Source: RYN-230 sp963717125 | GTDB lineage: Bacteria; Actinomycetota; Actinomycetes; Streptosporangiales; Streptosporangiaceae | Assembly (NCBI GenBank): GCA_963717125.1 | Contig: CAVQVG010000020.1 | Span: 1 to 64,000 of the forward strand | Direction of reading: 5' to 3' | DNA length: 64,000 bases | Shown here: in pieces, positions 44,482 through 53,010 of the stretch | How positions within the stretch are numbered: position 1 is the first letter of the stretch | Layout: every line of letters begins with the position of its first letter | Program-made: the position numbers and the translations under genes | Notes under the pieces: model-generated | Database searches by the model: none | Seen by the model: only the letters and a program-made list of their open reading frames with translations | Told to the model about the DNA's origin: nothing

Positions 44482-45268
44482 CCCACTGGGCCGGGTCCGC
44501 CGGGCATTCCAGGTAGAACTCCCGGGGGTAGCCGCTGGACCGGTACCCGTTGTCGTCGATCCACCGGGCCAGCACCTGGATGGTGGACATCACGCTGTCC
44601 ATGGACCCGCGGTGCACCACGGTGGCTGCCCGGGTGATGGCCGGCAGGTCCACGATGGCGAAGCCGTGGCCGTCCGCCGGGTCCGCGTTGACCGGCAGCG
44701 TGGCGTGCACCACCACGCCGTCCCCGTCCGGCGCGTCCTCGTAGTAGGCGATCGCCGGGCCGGCCGGGGTCACCCCGGCCTGGCCGAGCCGGCTGCCCAG
44801 CTCCTCGTACAGCGGCTGGATGACCGGGGTGATGGAGGCGGGTTCGAGGCTGGCCGCGGTGGCGGTGAGCTCGGCCACCCGGACGGCCGGGATCTGCTTG
44901 ACCTGGATGTCGTCGGCGGGCATGGTGCCCTCCCTTTCGATGATCTGGAGTCTCGCCTCGACCTGGGCCAGCCGGGCCGCGTCGGCGGTGAGCCGGGACT
45001 GCAGCTCAGCCCGGCGCAACCGCAGCATCCCGCGCAGCTGCGCGGCGCTGACCTGCTCATCCAGCATTTCCCGCACCTGGTCCAGGCTGAAGCCGAGATC
45101 CTTGAGCGCGATGATGCGGTTGAGCCGGGCCAGCTGGCCGGCCGTGTAGCGGCGGTAGCCGCTGGCTTCCTCGACCCGGGCCGGGCGGAGCAGCCCGGTC
45201 GCGTCGTAGTGCCGCAGCATCCGCACCGAGACCCGGCCGTGCCTGGCGAATTCCCCGATGGTGAACAT
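44444..45268 (-). CDS. MerR-family regulator with GyrI-like effector domain
   Basis: A 274-residue BmrR-type activator. Residues 1-75 are the MerR winged helix (MFTIGEFARHGRVSVRMLRH, YDATGLLRPA, SGYRRYTAGQLARLNRIIAL), a coiled coil follows (LRGMLRLRRAELQSRLTADA), and from about 125 a GyrI-like ligand-binding domain (VAELTATAASLEPASITPVI, IAYYEDAPDGDGVVVHATLP). It should sense hydrophobic cations or similar drugs. ATG 45268 has GGAGG at short spacing. The operator just upstream suggests self-control. Confidence 0.93.
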   Translation of the reverse strand: MFTIGEFARHGRVSVRMLRHYDATGLLRPARVEEASGYRRYTAGQLARLNRIIALKDLGFSLDQVREMLDEQVSAAQLRGMLRLRRAELQSRLTADAARLAQVEARLQIIEREGTMPADDIQVKQIPAVRVAELTATAASLEPASITPVIQPLYEELGSRLGQAGVTPAGPAIAYYEDAPDGDGVVVHATLPVNADPADGHGFAIVDLPAITRAATVVHRGSMDSVMSTIQVLARWIDDNGYRSSGYPREFYLECPADPAQWVTELQEPIAREG

Positions 45269-45287
45269 GACGCCTCCCACCCGACAG

Positions 45288-45309
45288 CCTCACACCGTGT
45301 CAGGGTCAA
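45288..45309 (-). promoter_or_regulatory. Putative MerR-type promoter/operator
   Basis: On the minus strand TTGACC (-35, 45309-45304) runs into CCTGACACGGTGTGAGG (45304-45288), a near-perfect dyad with one mismatch per arm pair. A dyad directly after the -35 is the layout of MerR-regulated promoters. A clear -10 is not visible. Confidence 0.6.
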
Positions 45310-45422
45310 GAGGCGTGCTAGCATTAGAACAAAGTTGCGGCAACAGGCACTGGTCTGGACTGCGCATGACAACTACGTTTGAGGCCCAGCACGCTGCGCG
45401 CGTACCCGCTACTCTGGGGAGT

Positions 45423-45785
45423 ATGGCCAGCGTGCATGCTGTCATGCCGCAGGCCCGGCCGGGTTTCTGGCCGGGCCGTCGTGAGGTGCTGGTCGCCGAC
45501 CGCCTGGCCGACCTGCACGGCGCCGAGCACGGCCCCGTCGAGCTGCCGATCTGGCTGTTCTGGTTCCCGGACCGCACCTTCGACCTAGACGAGCCGGGCA
45601 TGCTGCCCTGGATGTACCAGATCGTTCTCCGGGAGGCCCGCCGCCCCGGGGATCTCGGCTACCTGAACGGCGACCGGCTGGTCAGCCTGTGGCCGGATCT
45701 GCACCTGCCCCGCGGTGTGCGCGAGGCATGGGAGGACCAGCACCCGGTGCTGCGAGCCCCCGCCGCGGTGCCCGCCGCCACCTGA
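45423..45785 (+). CDS. Small protein of unknown function before AbiEii-like gene
   Basis: About 120 residues, not assigned to a family. It has a Trp-rich centre (LPIWLFWFPDRTFDLDEPGM, LPWMYQIVLREARRPGDLGY) and a C-terminus GDRLVSLWPDLHLPRGVREA. ATG 45423 directly follows GGGGAGT; ATG 45366 in frame would add 19 residues. Its TGA overlaps the ATG of the nucleotidyltransferase by one base, so the two form a pair as in toxin-antitoxin loci; whether this is an antitoxin is unproven. GTTGCGGCAAC lies upstream at 45334. Confidence 0.65.
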   Translation: MASVHAVMPQARPGFWPGRREVLVADRLADLHGAEHGPVELPIWLFWFPDRTFDLDEPGMLPWMYQIVLREARRPGDLGYLNGDRLVSLWPDLHLPRGVREAWEDQHPVLRAPAAVPAAT

Positions 45786-46441
45786 TGCCGATCGACGAAC
45801 TCCAGCGCGAGGTGGCCACCGTCGCGCTCCGCGCGGCTGCCCGGCACGGCTTCGCGCTGGCCGGTGGAAACGCGCTGATCGCGCACGGCATCGTGGACCG
45901 GCCCACCGACGACGTCAACCTGTTCAGCAACCAGGAAGCCGGGGTGGCCGCCGCCGCCGAGGTGGTGCAGGCCGCGCTGCGCGCGGCCGGTTTCCGGGCC
46001 GATCGCCAGGACAGCGCCGACGGGCTGGCGGACGTCTTCTACGGGCTGGGCGACGGGATGGCCGAGTGGATCATCACCGGGCCCAGCGGGCAGCAGACCA
46101 TGCTGCAGCTGGCCTACTTCGACCGCAGCCACCGGCCGGTGACCATGGATGTCGGCCCGGTGCTCGCCCTGGAGGACCTGGCCGGCTCGAAGGTCTGCGC
46201 GCTGGCCAGCCGGGTCGAGCCGCGCGACTACATCGACACCGCCGCCGCCATGCGCCGCTACCCGGTGGATCAGCTGATCGGCTTCGCCAAACGGCTGGAT
46301 CCCGGCCTGGAAGACCGCGACTTCGCCGACGCCGGCCTGCAGCTGGACCGGATGCCCGACGGGGTGTTCGCCCGGTACGGGCTCAGCCCGGACGATGTGG
46401 TCGGATTGCGGGAAAGGTTCGCTGACTGGCCCCGCCCCTGA
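45785..46441 (+). CDS. AbiEii-like nucleotidyltransferase, altered metal motif
   Basis: A 218-residue nucleotidyltransferase-fold protein of the AbiEii/DUF1814 type. GFALAGGNALIAHGIVDRPT (22-41) matches the GG-x-AL...RxT core, VTMDVGPVLALEDLAGSKVC (near 118-137) the third Asp region with the conserved Lys, and PRDYIDTAAAM the helical end. The expected Asp-x-Asp reads DDVN (42-45), with Asn45 where the second catalytic Asp normally is, so activity may be lost or altered. Coupled to the small gene before it. Confidence 0.78.
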   Translation: MPIDELQREVATVALRAAARHGFALAGGNALIAHGIVDRPTDDVNLFSNQEAGVAAAAEVVQAALRAAGFRADRQDSADGLADVFYGLGDGMAEWIITGPSGQQTMLQLAYFDRSHRPVTMDVGPVLALEDLAGSKVCALASRVEPRDYIDTAAAMRRYPVDQLIGFAKRLDPGLEDRDFADAGLQLDRMPDGVFARYGLSPDDVVGLRERFADWPRP

Positions 46442-46452
46442 TCCCGGGCAAT

Positions 46453-47043
46453 TTATGCCCGGGCGCCGTGCCCGGCCGCTCGGAAGCACCCTCGGACGTG
46501 GTCGTTGACCATGCCAACGTTCTGCATGAACGCGTACACACTCGTGGGGCCCACGAAGCGATATCCCTGAGCTTTCAGCTGCTTGGCCAGCGCCTCCGCC
46601 GGTGGCGTGGACGAGGGAATGTCGGCAATGGATCGCGGCGCGCCTTTGCGCGCTGTCTCGTAGGATTCTGCGAGCGCCGGCAGGCTGGGCGACGTGGACA
46701 TCATCGCTCGCGCGTTGCCGACGGTGGCCTTGATCTTGGCCCGGTTGCGGATGATTGACGGGTTCTGGAGCAGCCGATCGACGTCCTGGTCCGTCATCGC
46801 GGCGACCTTGGCGACGGTGAAGTTCTGGAACGCTTCGCGGAATGCGTCTCGTTTGCCGAAAACGATCGACCAGCTCAGCCCGGCCTCGAACACGCCCAGG
46901 GTGAGCGCCTCGAACATGGCAGACTCGTCATGCGTGCGGGCGCCCCAGACCTCGTCGTGGTAACGGCTGGATGCGGTGTCGCCCGCTCCGGCCCAGGCGC
47001 ACCGCGCTCTTCCGTCGTACCCGATGATTACGTCGTCGCTCAT
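46453..47043 (-). CDS. tag: DNA-3-methyladenine glycosylase I
   Basis: A 196-residue base-excision repair enzyme removing 3-methyladenine. GRARCAWAGAGDTASSRYHD, EVWGARTHDESAMFEALTLG, FEAGLSWSIVFGKRDAFREA (the Glu/Trp recognition pocket), IIRNRAKIKATVGNA and GYRFVGPTSVYAFMQNVGMV, NDHVRGC are all Tag landmarks. Zinc ligands Cys (near 15), His (near 29) and the C-terminal His/Cys are present. ATG 47043. Base use is slightly lower in GC than in its neighbours. Confidence 0.95.
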   Translation of the reverse strand: MSDDVIIGYDGRARCAWAGAGDTASSRYHDEVWGARTHDESAMFEALTLGVFEAGLSWSIVFGKRDAFREAFQNFTVAKVAAMTDQDVDRLLQNPSIIRNRAKIKATVGNARAMMSTSPSLPALAESYETARKGAPRSIADIPSSTPPAEALAKQLKAQGYRFVGPTSVYAFMQNVGMVNDHVRGCFRAAGHGARA

Positions 47044-47095
47044 CAGCCTTCATCGTAATTCCTGATCCGGCCGCAGGCCGCGGCGGCTATGGGCG

Positions 47096-47182
47096 CTATT
47101 GCTCCTTCTCTAGCCGGTCGGTGAGGACGATCTCGATGATCGCCTGGACGGTGTCCTGGCGGGCCCAGTCGCGCTGCAGTTC
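47096..47182 (-). pseudogene. Severed C-terminus of the isochorismatase-family gene
   Basis: Reading from 47182 to the stop at 47096 gives a segment starting ELQRDWARQDTVQAI and ending TDRLEKEQ. No start codon precedes it. YcaC-like hydrolases have (W)xxxA(G)ELxRDW at exactly this place. The gene at 56634-57233 ends its homology at WVSLAGQ, so the two pieces are one gene cut by the 9.5-kb insertion. Together they give about 205 residues, the normal family length. Confidence 0.85.
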
Positions 47183-47304
47183 GACTTTTCCGAGCGGCCC
47201 GCCAGGTGTCCGGGACGTCCGGCGAGCCTCCCGCACTGAACGTGCCCGACTGGTTACCCTCTCGTGTCGAGGGTGTACGTCACGTCCGTGAAGCCGGGGG
47301 ACTC

Positions 47305-48480
47305 ATGGGGCAGGGGCTTGTCATCGGGGATCTGCGCGTCCAGCACGTGGACGGCAGGAGAGGACGGTCGTTCACGATCGTGTGGCCGGAGGGGAAGGTG
47401 CACGAGCAGGCCGACCGGTTCCTGCGGGCGCACGACGGATCGGGGACGCAGCGGACGTATGCCTACCTGCTGGTCGATCACCTGCGCTGGCTGGAGCGGG
47501 AATGCCTGCCGCCGGAATCGGTGACGTTGCGGGACTTGCAGCGGTATATGGGGATCGTCGGCGCGAGGGTGGCGATGCCGCTGGGCGAGCCGTGGCGGGC
47601 TGGCAAGCGGCCCTATGGGCAGGACACGCTGTCGGCGGCGGCCTCCTGCCTGAAGGGGTTCTACCTGCACCTGGCCGCGCTGGGGATCAACCGGGAGCTG
47701 GGCGGGCAGCTTAACCGGACCCGGCTGCCGGCCCGGGCGGACCGCGACCGGGCGCTGCTGGGGCACCTGCGCCGCGAGCTGCCCGCCAATCCGCTGGCAC
47801 CGCGCCGGGTCCGGCGCCGGCATCCGAAGATGCTGCCTGATGGCGCCCGGGACCTGCTCGGCCAGGCTGTCATGACGGCACGGGACCGGCTGGTCGTGAC
47901 CTGGCTGGGTGACGGGGGCTTCCGGATCGGCGAGCTGTGCGGCCTTCACCTGGCCGACCTGCACCTGCATGAGGATGCGCCGTGCGGGGACTGCCGGTCG
48001 CCGCACGTGCACGTGTGCCACCGGGACGGCAACGCGAACCGGGCGCGGGCCAAGACGAAGTACCCGTGGAGCCTGGAGGACGGGGTGATCCGCGGCGGCA
48101 TGGTGCGGCGGGCCAGCCCGGCGATGGTTCATGCCTATTTCGAGTACATGACCACCGAGTACCCGCGGCAGGCTGGGCATGGCATGCTGCTGGTCCAGCT
48201 GCACGGCCCGGGTCACGGCCAGCCGTGGGCTCCGGCGGCGGCTCGCGGCATGCTGCGCCGGGCCGGTCACCGGGCCGGGCTGGGCGCCGTCCGGCCGCAC
48301 GCGTTCCGTCATTCGTTCGCCTCCGCGGTGCTGGATGCCTCGGGCGGCAACCTGCTGGTCGCCCGTGATGCCGGGGGCTGGGCCTCGGTCACCGTGGTGG
48401 ATGAGGTGTACGGCCATGCCGATGTCCACGATCCGGTATTCGACGCCGCCTTGCGACAGGTGTGGGGTGAGCAGCCATGA
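47305..48480 (+). CDS. Tyrosine recombinase, TnpA-like
   Basis: A 391-residue integrase-family recombinase, first of three. An N-terminal SAM-like domain (about 25-130; GTQRTYAYLLVDHLRWLERE) precedes the catalytic domain: Arg207 in GGFRIGELCGLHLADL, HxxR as His332-Arg335 in PHAFRHSFAS, and nucleophile Tyr369 in DEVYGHAD. All key residues are present, so it should be active. ATG 47305 follows GGGGGA; an in-frame GTG at 47206 would add 33 residues. It overlaps tnpB by four bases (ATGA). Confidence 0.88.
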   Translation: MGQGLVIGDLRVQHVDGRRGRSFTIVWPEGKVHEQADRFLRAHDGSGTQRTYAYLLVDHLRWLERECLPPESVTLRDLQRYMGIVGARVAMPLGEPWRAGKRPYGQDTLSAAASCLKGFYLHLAALGINRELGGQLNRTRLPARADRDRALLGHLRRELPANPLAPRRVRRRHPKMLPDGARDLLGQAVMTARDRLVVTWLGDGGFRIGELCGLHLADLHLHEDAPCGDCRSPHVHVCHRDGNANRARAKTKYPWSLEDGVIRGGMVRRASPAMVHAYFEYMTTEYPRQAGHGMLLVQLHGPGHGQPWAPAAARGMLRRAGHRAGLGAVRPHAFRHSFASAVLDASGGNLLVARDAGGWASVTVVDEVYGHADVHDPVFDAALRQVWGEQP

Positions 48481-51056
48481 CGGCCGCTGTCCCGCTCCCG
48501 GTGGTGGTGCCAGCCGGCGGCGGGGAATGCCGCCAGCGGCGGGACCGGCTGGAGCTGCTGTCGGCGCTGATCAGCGGGCCCGGGTTCGACCCGCTGCTGC
48601 GCGGTGACATCATCGCGTTCCCCCGTGATCATCCGGTCTTCTGGTGGGGCTGCCGGATCACCGGGTGCGAACGGCCCCGGCGCGAGAACAAGATGCTGTG
48701 CGCTGGGCACGAGGCCCTGTGCCGCCAAGCGTGCCTGGCGGGCGCGGACCGGGCGGCGTGGATGCGCGATGCCGCGCCGCTGGGCCTGACGTACGCGCGG
48801 GTCCCCGAACTGTGCCGGATCTGCATGCACCGCCCGGCGATACGCGGGAGCCGGCTGTGTGCCCGCCATCAGCAGCGGTGGAAGAAAACGCGCCGGAAAG
48901 CGGGCAGTCCCGGCTTTGAGGAGTGGCTGGCCGCGCAGGTTCCCTATGACAGCTTCGGCGGCTGCCGGGTCGATGTCTGCCCTGAGCTGGCCTATTCGCC
49001 GCTGGGCCTGTGTCACGGGCACGAGTCGGCTTATCGCTTCCAGGGGAGCCCGGGCGGGGCCAGGCTTCCCGACATGTGGTTTGGCCGGTTCGAGCAGGCA
49101 GACCAGCCGGTTCCGGTCTGCTACGACAATGAGGCCGGGTTCGGCCGCTGGTGCCGGGCGGCGCTGCCGCTGCCGCGTCCCGGGACGGTGAACCTGCGCG
49201 GCCTGGCCCCACTGGCCAGGGCCGAGATCCAGTGGGGCCTGTACGCCCACGCCCAGGTCGCCGAGCATGCCGGATGGTCGCTGGGATGGGTGCAGGCGAT
49301 CGCGGACGCCTGCCGCGGCCTGGACTGCCTGGCCGACCTGGACACCAGCAAGTTCGATCACACCGTTCGCAACGCCGTCACCGAGATGCTCGCCGCGCTG
49401 CGGCTGGTCTACCTGACACCCGCTGAGACCCGCGAGGCTGGCTACCTGGAGTTCGGCCACTTCGGCGCAGAATCCGGCAGCCGGCGGGGCCGGTTCGACC
49501 TCACCGCTATACGGCAGCGGTGGCTGCGTGACCTGCTGTGGGACTACACCGCCGCCCAGCTGCGCTCGCCTCAAGCCCCGCGCAGCCGCGGCTCCTATCA
49601 CAACGCGCGGCAAGCCTGCGTCACGCTCAGCGTGTTCCTCGAGGCACGCGCGCCTGGCGGCGGTCACCAGCCGGGCCTGCTGGGTGAGGAGCATGCCCAC
49701 GCCTTTGCCGCTGACCTGCGCCACCGGGCCGCCAACGGCATGCCGGCCCTCGGCTTGTCCCGCGCCGACGGCAAGCCCTCGATCATCAGCGACAGGTCCC
49801 GGAACACGATCCTGAACTACATCCGCAAGATCCTGCGGCACGCCCTGGACACTGGTGATGCCGACCGGATCGGGCTGGACCGCGGATTCATCGTCGCGCT
49901 GCCGCATGGCGGCCCGATGACCCAGCGGACCCGCCGCCCGTTCACCGACGAGACGGCCCGCGCCCTGGCTGACCCGGGCAACCTGGCCCGGCTCGCCGGC
50001 ACCTTCGATCCGTCCGATCGCGGCATCCGCGACATCTGGGAAACGATCATCGCGACCGGGCGGCGGTGCAGCGAGATCACCAGCCTGCGGCTGGACTGCG
50101 TAGGCCGGTATGGCGGGCTGCCGCTGCTGTGGCACGACCAGGCAAAGGTCGGCAACTACGACGAGGCGATCCGCATCCCCGAATACGTCTACCAGCGGAT
50201 CACCGAACGGCAGCGCAAGACGCTGGACCGGTTCGAGCACCATCACGGCCGCCCGCCGGACTCCGCTGAACGCGCCCGGCTGGCCCTGTTCCCCTCTCCT
50301 GTCCGTAACTTGCACGGCACCCGGGCGATCAGCTACTGCACGTTCCAGAGCCGGTTCCGCCAGTGGGTAGGCCAGCTCGACCTGGGTGTTAGCTGCGTCG
50401 CCCATCAGGCCCGTCACACCCTGGCCACCCGGCTGCTAGCCCACGGCGCCGGGCTGCACCACATCCGCCGCTACCTCGGCCACGTCTCCATCCGCATGAC
50501 CGAGCACTACGCCAAGGTCGCCACCAGCGAAATCGAGGACATCCTGCAGCACATCTGGGTCGCCGGACCCGCCGCGCCTAATCCTGGCGAGCTGCTGTCG
50601 GACCCGGCGACCCCGATGGACCGACGGCAGGCTGAAGCACTGATGATCGACCTGAGCCGGGCCAGCACCCCGACCGAGGGCGGGTTCTGCACCTACCAGC
50701 CCGTCGTGCACGGCGGCGCCTGCCCGTGGAACCTGAACTGCCATTCCTGCGACAAGTTCGTACTGTCCGGCGCGGACCTCTTGTACTGGCTGCGCAAACG
50801 CGAGCAGTGGGCCTCCATCGCCGAACGCGCCCCCGACAACGCCACCGCCGACTACCTCCACCAGGTCTTCGCGCCCACCGCCCAGGCGATCGACGGGCTG
50901 GAAAAGGCCCTCGCCGGGCTCGGCATGCTCGACCAAGCGCTCGCGCTGGACCTGCGGCGCCCCCAGGACTACTACCACCGGCTGTGGAACATGTCGTTCC
51001 GCGCCACCGACCTCGCCGCAGCTACTGGCAGCGAGGCCGAGGAGGAAGGACGCTGA
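48477..51056 (+). CDS. Large tyrosine recombinase, TnpB-like
   Basis: An 859-residue protein. The N-terminal 190 residues hold Cys/His clusters (CRITGCERP, CAGHEALC, CRICMHRPAI, CARHQQR, CRVDVCPELA, CHGH) that look like zinc-binding modules. The recombinase domain follows: Arg near 529 in TGRRCSEITSLRLD, His643-Arg646 in HQARHTLATRLL and Tyr678 in RMTEHYAKV. A C-terminal Cys group (CTYQP, CPWNLNCHSC) recalls the end of Tn554 TnpB. It should work with TnpA in site-specific transposition. Start overlaps tnpA; stop abuts tnpC. Confidence 0.9.
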   Translation: MTAAVPLPVVVPAGGGECRQRRDRLELLSALISGPGFDPLLRGDIIAFPRDHPVFWWGCRITGCERPRRENKMLCAGHEALCRQACLAGADRAAWMRDAAPLGLTYARVPELCRICMHRPAIRGSRLCARHQQRWKKTRRKAGSPGFEEWLAAQVPYDSFGGCRVDVCPELAYSPLGLCHGHESAYRFQGSPGGARLPDMWFGRFEQADQPVPVCYDNEAGFGRWCRAALPLPRPGTVNLRGLAPLARAEIQWGLYAHAQVAEHAGWSLGWVQAIADACRGLDCLADLDTSKFDHTVRNAVTEMLAALRLVYLTPAETREAGYLEFGHFGAESGSRRGRFDLTAIRQRWLRDLLWDYTAAQLRSPQAPRSRGSYHNARQACVTLSVFLEARAPGGGHQPGLLGEEHAHAFAADLRHRAANGMPALGLSRADGKPSIISDRSRNTILNYIRKILRHALDTGDADRIGLDRGFIVALPHGGPMTQRTRRPFTDETARALADPGNLARLAGTFDPSDRGIRDIWETIIATGRRCSEITSLRLDCVGRYGGLPLLWHDQAKVGNYDEAIRIPEYVYQRITERQRKTLDRFEHHHGRPPDSAERARLALFPSPVRNLHGTRAISYCTFQSRFRQWVGQLDLGVSCVAHQARHTLATRLLAHGAGLHHIRRYLGHVSIRMTEHYAKVATSEIEDILQHIWVAGPAAPNPGELLSDPATPMDRRQAEALMIDLSRASTPTEGGFCTYQPVVHGGACPWNLNCHSCDKFVLSGADLLYWLRKREQWASIAERAPDNATADYLHQVFAPTAQAIDGLEKALAGLGMLDQALALDLRRPQDYYHRLWNMSFRATDLAAATGSEAEEEGR

Positions 51057-51641
51057 ATGAGCACCGCACCGTCGCAGACCGCGGCGGCCAACCAGGCCAG
51101 GCGCAAGCGCACCGAAGACAAGCTGCGGGCCGTCGCCGACGCCATCCAGCAGATACAACGACGCGGGCTCCCGGTGACCTACCCTGCCATCGCATCCCGC
51201 GCCGGGGTCTCCCGCACCTTCCTCTACGACAATCCCGCCGCCCGTGACCTGATCAGCGCCGCCATCACCCGCACCGCCACCCGGCGGCAGCACGACCAAG
51301 CTAACCGCGACGCCCAGGCCGAGGCGTCATGGCAGCAGCGGGCGCTAAACGCTGAGCAGGCGCTCAAGACCGCCCACGCAGAGATCCGCGCCCAGCGAGA
51401 CCGCATCGGCGAGCTGCTCGGCGAGCTCCGCGACACCCAGCGCGACCATGACCACGACGCACTCCAGCGGCTCACCGCCGAGAACACCACCCTTAAGCAG
51501 CGGCTCCGCCAGCTCACCAGCGACCAGCGTGCAATGGAAGAAAAGCTGCAAGCCGCCCGCTCCAACAACCGCTTCCTCGATAAGCGCATCGCCGGCCTCG
51601 AAGCCCAGCTTCTGGACGTCGGCATGACCAGGAGAACATGA
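51057..51641 (+). CDS. TnpC-like helix-turn-helix/coiled-coil protein (DUF6262 type)
   Basis: A 194-residue accessory protein. An N-terminal HTH (IQRRGLPVTYPAIASRAGVS, RTFLYDNPAARDLI, about 28-62) is followed by a long coiled coil (about 75-190: EQALKTAHAEIRAQRDRIGE, LTAENTTLKQRLRQLTSDQR). In Tn554-type elements TnpC modulates orientation and efficiency of transposition. ATG 51057 is contiguous with the tnpB stop. Confidence 0.9.
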   Translation: MSTAPSQTAAANQARRKRTEDKLRAVADAIQQIQRRGLPVTYPAIASRAGVSRTFLYDNPAARDLISAAITRTATRRQHDQANRDAQAEASWQQRALNAEQALKTAHAEIRAQRDRIGELLGELRDTQRDHDHDALQRLTAENTTLKQRLRQLTSDQRAMEEKLQAARSNNRFLDKRIAGLEAQLLDVGMTRRT

Positions 51642-51811
51642 TCGGCGCTTCTCACAGCGGCGCCATCATCACGACGCGCGGCCTGATCGACCGCGCTCGG
51701 TCCCGACCGGAAGCAGAACCGCTGCTGTGACTCCACGCCCGGTCGGCCGTCGCCACGGAGGGTGAACCATAGCCGGAAGGTCACGGACACGCAGAGCTCC
51801 CTGCCGAATAT

Positions 51812-52205
51812 TTACGCGACGTGTGCTGACGGAGAGGCACGCAGATTATCTGATCGGTGCTGGCTGTGCGCCTGGACGCTGCGGCGATCATTTATCAGGG
51901 CTGGCTGCACGGCAGCCACCGGTACGGGGCAGGGGCATCCGGTGCTCGAAAGAACGCGGTCAGCGATGGCGCGCCGGGCGGCGGTGGTGTTGCAGGCGAT
52001 GAAGTCGAAATGGTGCGGGGCGCCGGGGTGAAGGTGGAACTCGACGGGTACGCCGGCCTGGCCGAGGCGCAGGGCGCAGGCGAGGTCTTCGTCGCGGAAC
52101 ATGTCGAGCTGGGTGACCTCGGTGTAGGCGGGCGGGCAGCGCGGCCTGGTCGGCGACGCGGGCCGCGGCGGCGTAGGCGGGGGTGTCCGGGCCGCCGGCG
52201 GCTCT
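51812..52205 (-). pseudogene. C-terminal remnant of an alpha/beta hydrolase (acetyl esterase type)
   Basis: The 3' third of a hydrolase-fold-3 gene. PAYTEVTQLDMFRDEDLACA, LRLGQAGVPVEFHLHPGAPH and HFDFIACNTTAARRAI match the region with the catalytic Asp and His. A frame break near 52131-52140 separates this from PDTPAYAAAARVADQAALP further 5'. The part with the HGG and GDSAGG motifs is missing. It lies between the tnp genes and the cargo, so the element carries or has captured debris. Confidence 0.75.
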
Positions 52206-52212
52206 GTGAGCC

Positions 52213-52244
52213 GGCCGGAGCCCGGACAGCGCCGGGCTCCGGCC
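52213..52244 (-). terminator. Strong hairpin downstream of SRPBCC gene
   Basis: GGCCGGAGCCCGG (52213-52225) and CCGGGCTCCGGCC (52232-52244) form a perfect 13-bp stem with a 6-base loop, 73 bp after the stop of the minus-strand SRPBCC gene. There is no T-run, but its strength fits a terminator for that operon. Confidence 0.7.
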
Positions 52245-52317
52245 GCTCCGGCGACCACGTATACAGCCACCCGGCCTGGCCAGGCCAGAGGCAGGGACTG
52301 GCCGGCCTGCTGGCCGG

Positions 52318-52797
52318 TTACCCGGTGACCAGTTCGGCGAGGTGAGCCAGCGAGTTGCTCAGATGATCCGGGGCGAACGGGGGGAATGGGAATGGGAGTC
52401 GCTGGCGGAGGGCGTCGGGGACCGCCGACCAGTCATAGGAGAGGGTGACCTCGGTCCCGGATGGTCCGGCAGAGGCCAGGTCGTAACGCCAGATGTGGCC
52501 GACGATCTGCGGGTTGCCATCGCCGGTGTCCATGCCTGGCTCCCAGGAGATGGCGCCTGGCGGGTCGAGCACCTGCACCCGGTTGGCCATCCGGTAGTGC
52601 CCGCCCGGGGCCTTGTCGTGGTACATGGCCATCCGGAACACCTGGCCCGCCGCGGTCAGCGGCTGGCCGTCAAGAGGCTCGCGGACCCACCCGGTGCCGT
52701 CGATCGCGGCGTGCTTGGCGGGGTCGGCGAGTACGGCGAAGATCGTCTCGGCTGGGGCGTTAATGATCGTGGTTGCGCTGATGGTTTCGTCGGTCAT
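52318..52797 (-). CDS. SRPBCC-family protein
   Basis: A 159-residue START-like domain protein. ISATTIINAPAETIFAVLAD then PAKHAAIDG is the typical opening, AAGQVFRMAMYHDK and YRMANRVQVLDPPGAISWEP the central sheet, TEVTLSYDW and LSNSLAHLAELV the C-terminal strand and helix. Polyketide-cyclase/lipid-transport-like; ligand unknown. ATG 52797 follows AAGGAGG. The in-frame upstream MTGSSTKQAG at 52878 resembles the start of the PPOX gene at 55984 (MTGSNAEQAI), a hint of shared leader ancestry. Confidence 0.9.
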   Translation of the reverse strand: MTDETISATTIINAPAETIFAVLADPAKHAAIDGTGWVREPLDGQPLTAAGQVFRMAMYHDKAPGGHYRMANRVQVLDPPGAISWEPGMDTGDGNPQIVGHIWRYDLASAGPSGTEVTLSYDWSAVPDALRQRLPFPFPPFAPDHLSNSLAHLAELVTG

Positions 52798-53010
52798 GGT
52801 GGTGCCTCCTTGTGAACTCAGCTGGGTACCGGATCTGACGCCCGGCGCCCCGGCCTGCTTGGTGCTGCTGCCAGTCATCTGCTTCTCCGTCGCTGGGCGG
52901 TCCGCGAGGTCGGGGACCGCTCTTGCAGGGAAAGGACGAACGGTGCAGCGGGCGCAGGACATATCCGGGGAGAAAGCCAGAGCCGGGAAAGCGAGAAAAC
53001 CAGAACGCGG

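Noticed and set aside
48309..50417. A 702-codon open frame on the minus strand opposite the large recombinase gene
   Set aside because: It is a GC-driven antisense frame: the plus strand encodes clear HxxR/Tyr recombinase motifs and the minus product has low-complexity Arg/Ala/Gly composition with no domain.
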